Shown here: positions 47,306 through 50,910 of the stretch, one piece after another
Position numbering within the stretch: the first letter of the stretch is position 1
Layout of the letters: each line of letters starts with the position of its first letter
Virus record (IMG/VR): IMGVR_UViG_3300020147_000012
Coordinates: 1-50,910 of that record
Source: a virus
Direction: 5' to 3' (one strand)
DNA length: 50,910 nucleotides
Made by a program: the position numbers and the translations under genes
The notes under the pieces: model-generated
What the model was told of the DNA's origin: nothing
Databases searched by the model: none
Seen by the model: the letters and a program-made list of their open reading frames with translations, nothing else

Positions 47306-47749
47306 TTATTTGCCCCAGATAGTCCCTTCAACGTAAATGGTTCCAGCATTGGTCGCAACGCCGGTTTCCTTTACCGAGATCCTGATGTTCTCGTAGAAGA
47401 TATCGAGGCCGATAGAGATAGTCGCAGCAGCGGCATCCGATCCGACAAAGGTGAACTCGCGGGCGGTCAGAGTAGAGGTTCCGCTTGATACCGATTCGTT
47501 AGGGATGCGATAGAAGTTTGTCCGGTCAGGGCTTTGGTCAACGCGGACTTCGATAGAGTTACCAGCCTCGCCAGATCCCATCGTGTACAGGATGTCGAGG
47601 TTGAGCTTTGAGTAACCGCCAGCCTCGAAGATCTTCGTAGTGGCAGCATTATCATAAGCATTAGTAAGAGCTACCGACGTTCGGGTGTTGGCTTCCGATT
47701 TCGAACCGATAAGAACACGGTTCTGATTTGTCGAGTAGTGGAGAGACAT
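47306..47749 (-). CDS. Beta-rich virion protein (147 aa)
   Basis: A beta-sandwich-like sequence (LDILYTMGSGEAGNSIEVRVDQS, ENIRISVKETG) in the head-to-tail gene block. Probably a head decoration or tail component. No named family. Confidence 0.7.
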   Translation of the reverse strand: MSLHYSTNQNRVLIGSKSEANTRTSVALTNAYDNAATTKIFEAGGYSKLNLDILYTMGSGEAGNSIEVRVDQSPDRTNFYRIPNESVSSGTSTLTAREFTFVGSDAAAATISIGLDIFYENIRISVKETGVATNAGTIYVEGTIWGK

Positions 47750-47751
47750 TG

Positions 47752-48045
47752 TTATTTGGTCTTAGGCTTGGCTTCTTCCTTCTTTTCTTCGGTCGTTTCA
47801 ACTGTTTCTGTCGAGACAGTCTCTTCAACTACAGGTTCCGTTTCTTCAACGGTTGGCGTAACGATAGGCGTAGGCTTAACGGTTGTCTTAGACTCTTCAG
47901 AGAGGATAAGGAAGCCGTGGATATTATCGCGCCAGTACAAAGCAACTTCGGCTGGTACGCTGGTTTCGCCCTTAGCATCAACCTCGTAAATGCGTCCGTT
48001 GATCTGGACTTTCAATTCGCTGTCAGTAGGATTTTTAACAATCAT
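47752..48045 (-). CDS. Small virion protein with low-complexity tail (97 aa)
   Basis: I place the start at ATG 48045 rather than the upstream TTG. The first 50 residues form a compact domain (VKNPTDSELKVQINGRIYEV...NIHGFLIL) seen next to capsid genes of several phages. The tail is rich in E, T, V, K and P. Possibly a head fibre or neck accessory. Confidence 0.7.
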   Translation of the reverse strand: MIVKNPTDSELKVQINGRIYEVDAKGETSVPAEVALYWRDNIHGFLILSEESKTTVKPTPIVTPTVEETEPVVEETVSTETVETTEEKKEEAKPKTK

Positions 48046-48068
48046 CGTAAAATTCAATTAGCTTTCAA

Positions 48069-48476
48069 TTAGTGGACGAGAGTCCCGATAGAGTACATAG
48101 TCACAGCCGAAGGGGAAGTGAAAACGCAGCGGAAGATCTTAGTGTTGTTCTGACCAATAGTAGCGGTGCCAGAGATCGTAACGCCAGTGCCAGCAGTCAT
48201 GGTAATAGTTTCATCAGCGTCCGCAGTATTGCGGATGACCACATCAAAGGTGCCACCTACGGCTGGATCGCCAAGTTCAGTGTAAAGAGCAGCGGCAGTA
48301 GGGGTAACGTCTTCACGAGCAGCCCCAGCCGGATCGCGGAGGATCAAGCCGCCAGTAAATTCAGCTACGGTGTAGGTAACAGCCCCAGCGGTAGCCTTAG
48401 TAGTAACAGTGGTGCTCTGGACCAAATTATCGGTCAGTTCAAGAGCCTTTAGTTTTGTTGCAGTTTGTCGTGCCAT
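48069..48476 (-). CDS. Beta-rich virion/head accessory protein (135 aa)
   Basis: A/T/G-rich beta protein (FDVVIRNTADADETITMTAGTG) with a helical N-terminus. It overlaps the nuclease-like gene by 28 bases. Likely a capsid decoration or head-fibre protein by position and composition. Confidence 0.7.
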   Translation of the reverse strand: MARQTATKLKALELTDNLVQSTTVTTKATAGAVTYTVAEFTGGLILRDPAGAAREDVTPTAAALYTELGDPAVGGTFDVVIRNTADADETITMTAGTGVTISGTATIGQNNTKIFRCVFTSPSAVTMYSIGTLVH

Positions 48477-48760
48477 AATTTCTTAATTTGCAATTCGATA
48501 GATAATATATCCTCCAGCACTTCACGGTTCGTAAAATGGAAGGGGATATACCCGTTCTCTAAGAGAGAACTGTTTTTAGTAATGATCTGGTCATGGCCGT
48601 TGATTTCGATGGCGAAGTTCCCGATAAGGAAGTCCACCTCGCGGCCGTTGACTTTGACCTTGGCACGGAAGGGGACGCGGTTGCGTTTGAGCATTTCCGC
48701 AAAAACCCTTTCGGCTTTGGTCGATTTGCCTTTGGTTAATTTAAGGTACTGGTATCTCAT
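48449..48760 (-). CDS. Vsr/DUF559-like endonuclease in the capsid operon
   Basis: A 103-residue protein with KAERVFAEMLKRN (E17), a strand VNGREVDFLI (D43), FAIEINGHD (E52, N54, H56) and HFTNREV, the layout of very-short-patch-repair and DUF559 nucleases (PD-(D/E)XK-like fold). It interrupts the structural operon between the capsid and accessory genes, as free-standing homing or exclusion nucleases do. Activity is not proven. Confidence 0.7.
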   Translation of the reverse strand: MRYQYLKLTKGKSTKAERVFAEMLKRNRVPFRAKVKVNGREVDFLIGNFAIEINGHDQIITKNSSLLENGYIPFHFTNREVLEDILSIELQIKKLWHDKLQQN

Positions 48761-48786
48761 GATCTCTTACCGACAGGCTTGTGAGA

Positions 48787-48831
48787 TTAAGCGATGTCTT
48801 AATTGAGGACAGGAGTTTACGAACCCCTGTC
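48787..48831 (-). repeat. Two hairpins after the capsid gene
   Basis: TTAAG-CGATGT-CTTAA and a longer stem GACAGG-(A)-GTT/AAC-(C)-CCTGTC. They lie between the capsid stop and the nuclease start and may act as attenuator or processing site; no T run is seen. Confidence 0.5.
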
Positions 48832-48845
48832 AGGAAACCTAGTGA

Positions 48846-49820
48846 CTAAGCTGAGTAAGCAGCCAAATCACCCTTAGAACCCCATGACCGCTTCCAGTCC
48901 TTGGAGTAGTTAGCCCAGCGAGCGTCGATGGTGTAAGTAACGACTTTGTTCTTGATGTTGACATCTTGATCCATAGTCGGAGACTGACGAACCTCGTGGT
49001 AGAGCTTGGTGCGTCCTGGGACGATCAAGAACCACTGAGTGTTAGAACCACCGTTAGTAGCATCCAAGAATACAGAGCTTACCATGTCTACCGAAGCACC
49101 CTTGTAGATGTTGATAGCATTGTTAGCGTTCTCGGAAACCAACTCAGACGCGGTAACTTGCTGGCCCTTCTTGTCCTGGTTGAACGGAAGGACAACAGTC
49201 ATCTTGCCCAAGAGAGACAATGGAAGGCCATCGTCAGTCTTCTGGAGGGTAACTGCAACGCGAGCCGTTTCGAGGTTGTCATCACCGAAGGCGATACCAG
49301 TCGAAGAGGCGTTAGATTGCGTGCTGCCACCAGGGACAGTCGTCGGGTGAATAGTAGAGAACTGAGGCTTGCCGTCACCGTACCAGGTCATGTCGTAGCC
49401 ATTGACGCTGGTCGTAGTGGCGAAGCCGCCGTTGAACAACTGCATACCTGATTCGTCTTGCGAGAAACGGGAAGCAATTGATAGGTCTTTCATCTCGTCG
49501 AGCTCTGCGTCAAAGTCCCGATCTTCGATCTGGTTCTTTGAAACGTCAACATGCTCGCCGTAGTTTGTGTACAGTACCTTTGTAGTGTAGGTCTTGTAGC
49601 GGCGTCCTGCTGGAATGTCCTCACCGTCGCCATCAAATTTGCGAAGGCGGCCAATACCAGTTTTGCCAGTGAAGTTCTTTTGTGCTCCTTCACCAGTGCT
49701 GCCGATTAAGAGATTGCTGATACCAGGTGTGTATTCCTCCTGGCCTTGGTCGAAGACCTCGGCAATCTGCAAACCAACACCGGCAATCAGGTCTGTCCAA
49801 TTTGCGCGTGTTTCAATCAT
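48846..49820 (-). CDS. Major capsid protein (HK97 type)
   Basis: A 324-residue protein in the capsid position after the scaffold and decoration genes. A helical N-terminus is followed by a beta segment YKTYTTKVLYTNYGEHVDVSKN, a helical spine and an end KDWKRSWGSKGDLAAYS. Features such as GKPQFSTIHPT and WFLIVPGRTKLYHEV resemble capsid proteins of this fold. No protease domain is present. Confidence 0.85.
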   Translation of the reverse strand: MIETRANWTDLIAGVGLQIAEVFDQGQEEYTPGISNLLIGSTGEGAQKNFTGKTGIGRLRKFDGDGEDIPAGRRYKTYTTKVLYTNYGEHVDVSKNQIEDRDFDAELDEMKDLSIASRFSQDESGMQLFNGGFATTTSVNGYDMTWYGDGKPQFSTIHPTTVPGGSTQSNASSTGIAFGDDNLETARVAVTLQKTDDGLPLSLLGKMTVVLPFNQDKKGQQVTASELVSENANNAINIYKGASVDMVSSVFLDATNGGSNTQWFLIVPGRTKLYHEVRQSPTMDQDVNIKNKVVTYTIDARWANYSKDWKRSWGSKGDLAAYSA

Positions 49821-49844
49821 AAATGTAGTAGTTTGCTAAGAGGG

Positions 49845-50363
49845 TTAGACACCAAAGACAGACGATTCGTAAATGTTTACGATAGCCTGAGCTGAGTTGT
49901 TAGGATCGACACCCCAGTTGAAATACTGAGCAGTTGTAGTAGCGGCAGTAGACTCATCGAGAGTATCCTCATCAGTGATGTCGAGGTAGTAACCCAAGAG
50001 GTTAGAACCAGTGGTTGTGCCGATAGTAGCGTCAAGTTCAGCGGAATACAGGGATTGCTTAGATATGTCAACCCTTGCCCGATTCTTGGCTACCGTCTGG
50101 TTGTCAGAAGCAGTCAAGAAAGAACCAGTGAAAGAGCCAAATTCAGCTCCTGCGATTCCAGTTGACGGCATACCAACGCCCTTGTTTGTTGCGATTCCCG
50201 TGACGTGACCGAACACGAGAGCACCTGTCGTGCCGAGAGCAACGAAACCAGATGCAACCTTTACTGAATCGAGTTCAGTAACAGTGATCGAGTTTGCGAG
50301 AATCTCTGTGCGAAGAACAGGGCCGCCGTGAGGGTTCAGAGAACCAGCTCCTTTAAAAGCCAT
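49845..50363 (-). CDS. Head decoration-like protein (172 aa)
   Basis: A beta-rich, A/G/T/S-rich protein just upstream of the capsid gene (GALVFGHVTGIATNKGVG, LGYYLDITDEDTLDE). The combination scaffold, this gene, capsid is a common order for decoration proteins. No recognisable named family. Confidence 0.7.
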   Translation of the reverse strand: MAFKGAGSLNPHGGPVLRTEILANSITVTELDSVKVASGFVALGTTGALVFGHVTGIATNKGVGMPSTGIAGAEFGSFTGSFLTASDNQTVAKNRARVDISKQSLYSAELDATIGTTTGSNLLGYYLDITDEDTLDESTAATTTAQYFNWGVDPNNSAQAIVNIYESSVFGV

Positions 50364-50386
50364 TGTTATAGAGTTAGGTTAAGTAA

Positions 50387-50910
50387 TTAACGGACGTGTT
50401 CTAGGATGCTGGCGACAAATGCTGGTTGCTTCGCCTTCATCTTCAAATACTTGTCCTTCGTCCATCCAACCTGTTCAAGCAGTTTCTTCTCCCGAGAATC
50501 GAGTTCAGTATCACTGTCGGTGACGGTTGGGTTAGACGTTGTGCGGGAAGTTGATGCGTAAGGATTTTTGATTTCCTTAACGTCTTCTGTTTTAGGCGGC
50601 GTGTCTTGTCCCCCTAGCAAAGCTTTCGCATTTGCCATGACAGAATAGAAATCATCGACTTCAGAGAGTCCGTTGACGTTGAAGAGAGCAAGCTTCTTTT
50701 CGAGAGCTATGCGCTTCAAGCCTGACGGATCGTTCTCAGGATGAAATTCCTTATTGTCTGCCAAAAACTTATCAAACGCTGTCTTTTTGTTTTTCGCGGC
50801 TGCTTCTGATTCCTTCTTGTTGAGGGCTTCAGCGACAAGCCGTGCGAGCTTTTCCTCTTCAGGATTCTCGGTTGTTTTCTTGATGCTGTTTTCAAGGGCT
50901 TCCTTGAGCG
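50387..50910 (-). CDS. Scaffold-like protein, C-terminal part (and duplicated middle)
   Basis: Continuation of the gene at 1-290. Read through the five-T copy the frame is intact and ends at 50387 after 227 residues in total. The C-terminal part has a helical core (LKRIALEKKLALFN), a polar T/S/D linker and a helical end KLLEQVGWTKDKYLKMKAKQ, which fits a scaffold capsid-binding tail. Confidence 0.7.
   Translation of the reverse strand, partial: LKEALENSIKKTTENPEEEKLARLVAEALNKKESEAAAKNKKTAFDKFLADNKEFHPENDPSGLKRIALEKKLALFNVNGLSEVDDFYSVMANAKALLGGQDTPPKTEDVKEIKNPYASTSRTTSNPTVTDSDTELDSREKKLLEQVGWTKDKYLKMKAKQPAFVASILEHVR
50785..50910 (+). repeat. Terminal direct repeat with bases 5-130
   Basis: 126 exact bases repeat the left end; a single T insertion extends the match by four more bases. 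It marks circular permutation of the assembly, giving a unit of about 50,780 bp, and not a biological terminal repeat as far as can be told. Confidence 0.9.

Noticed and set aside
1-50910. Stop-codon reassignment because of the large number of small frames.
   Set aside because: Convincing genes end in TAA, TAG and TGA, and no gene has internal stops in its conserved motifs.
1-50910. CRISPR array or insertion sequence.
   Set aside because: No regularly spaced direct repeats and no transposase or terminal inverted repeats were seen.

Overview
The window is a complete tailed-phage genome in circularly permuted form. Bases 5-130 recur exactly at 50785-50910, so the circular unit is about 50,780 bp. 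The reading frame of a scaffold-like gene runs unbroken across the junction, which supports real circularity (circular or terminally redundant DNA) rather than a chance repeat. The virion genes point to a short-tailed (podovirus-type) phage. There is a 680-residue portal, an HK97-type capsid protein, an adaptor and a beta-rich nozzle-like protein, two large ejection-type proteins and several fibres, but no tape measure, sheath or tube gene. I see no DNA polymerase, RNA polymerase, integrase or CI-like repressor.

Layout. The late block lies on the minus strand. It runs from 6365 (small terminase-like) through tRNA-Asn and tRNA-Gln, then tRNA-Met, large terminase, portal and scaffold (to base 1). 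It continues across the junction from 50910 down to 30408: capsid, head or fibre accessories, fibres, nozzle, adaptor and ejection proteins. The early block lies on the plus strand from about 7.7 to 26.1 kb: many tiny ORFs, a nucleotide diphosphohydrolase-like gene, an AAA+ ATPase with a partner gene, primase-helicase with a separate zinc-finger gene, an SSB-like protein, a PD-(D/E)XK nuclease, a transglycosylase, a zinc-ribbon/HNH cassette and a DnaQ-like exonuclease. Between the blocks sit RusA and a ribbon-helix-helix gene, a holin-like plus papain-like endolysin pair (minus), and a GroEL/small ORF/GroES operon (plus). A non-coding zone at 6.4-8.9 kb holds tRNAs, a tRNA-like element without an anticodon arm, two perfect DnaA boxes and a folded RNA candidate.

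Expression. Seventeen promoters share a -35 element, an exact 17-bp spacer and a TATAAT-like -10; nearly all carry the extended form TGTGGTATAAT. Transcription should therefore use the host sigma-70-type RNA polymerase throughout. Several start codons fall at or a few bases from the predicted transcription start, and almost no gene has a Shine-Dalgarno sequence, except a zinc-ribbon/HNH cassette at 23.7-24.3 kb. The phage probably depends on host DNA polymerase, with its own primase-helicase, SSB-like protein, nucleases and resolvase.

Host. The leaderless/SD-poor style, the TGTGGTATAAT promoters, a small secreted Q/L-rich protein and a papain-peptidoglycan-binding enzyme resemble sequences I associate with Patescibacteria (CPR). 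This is an inference from resemblance, not a demonstrated host.
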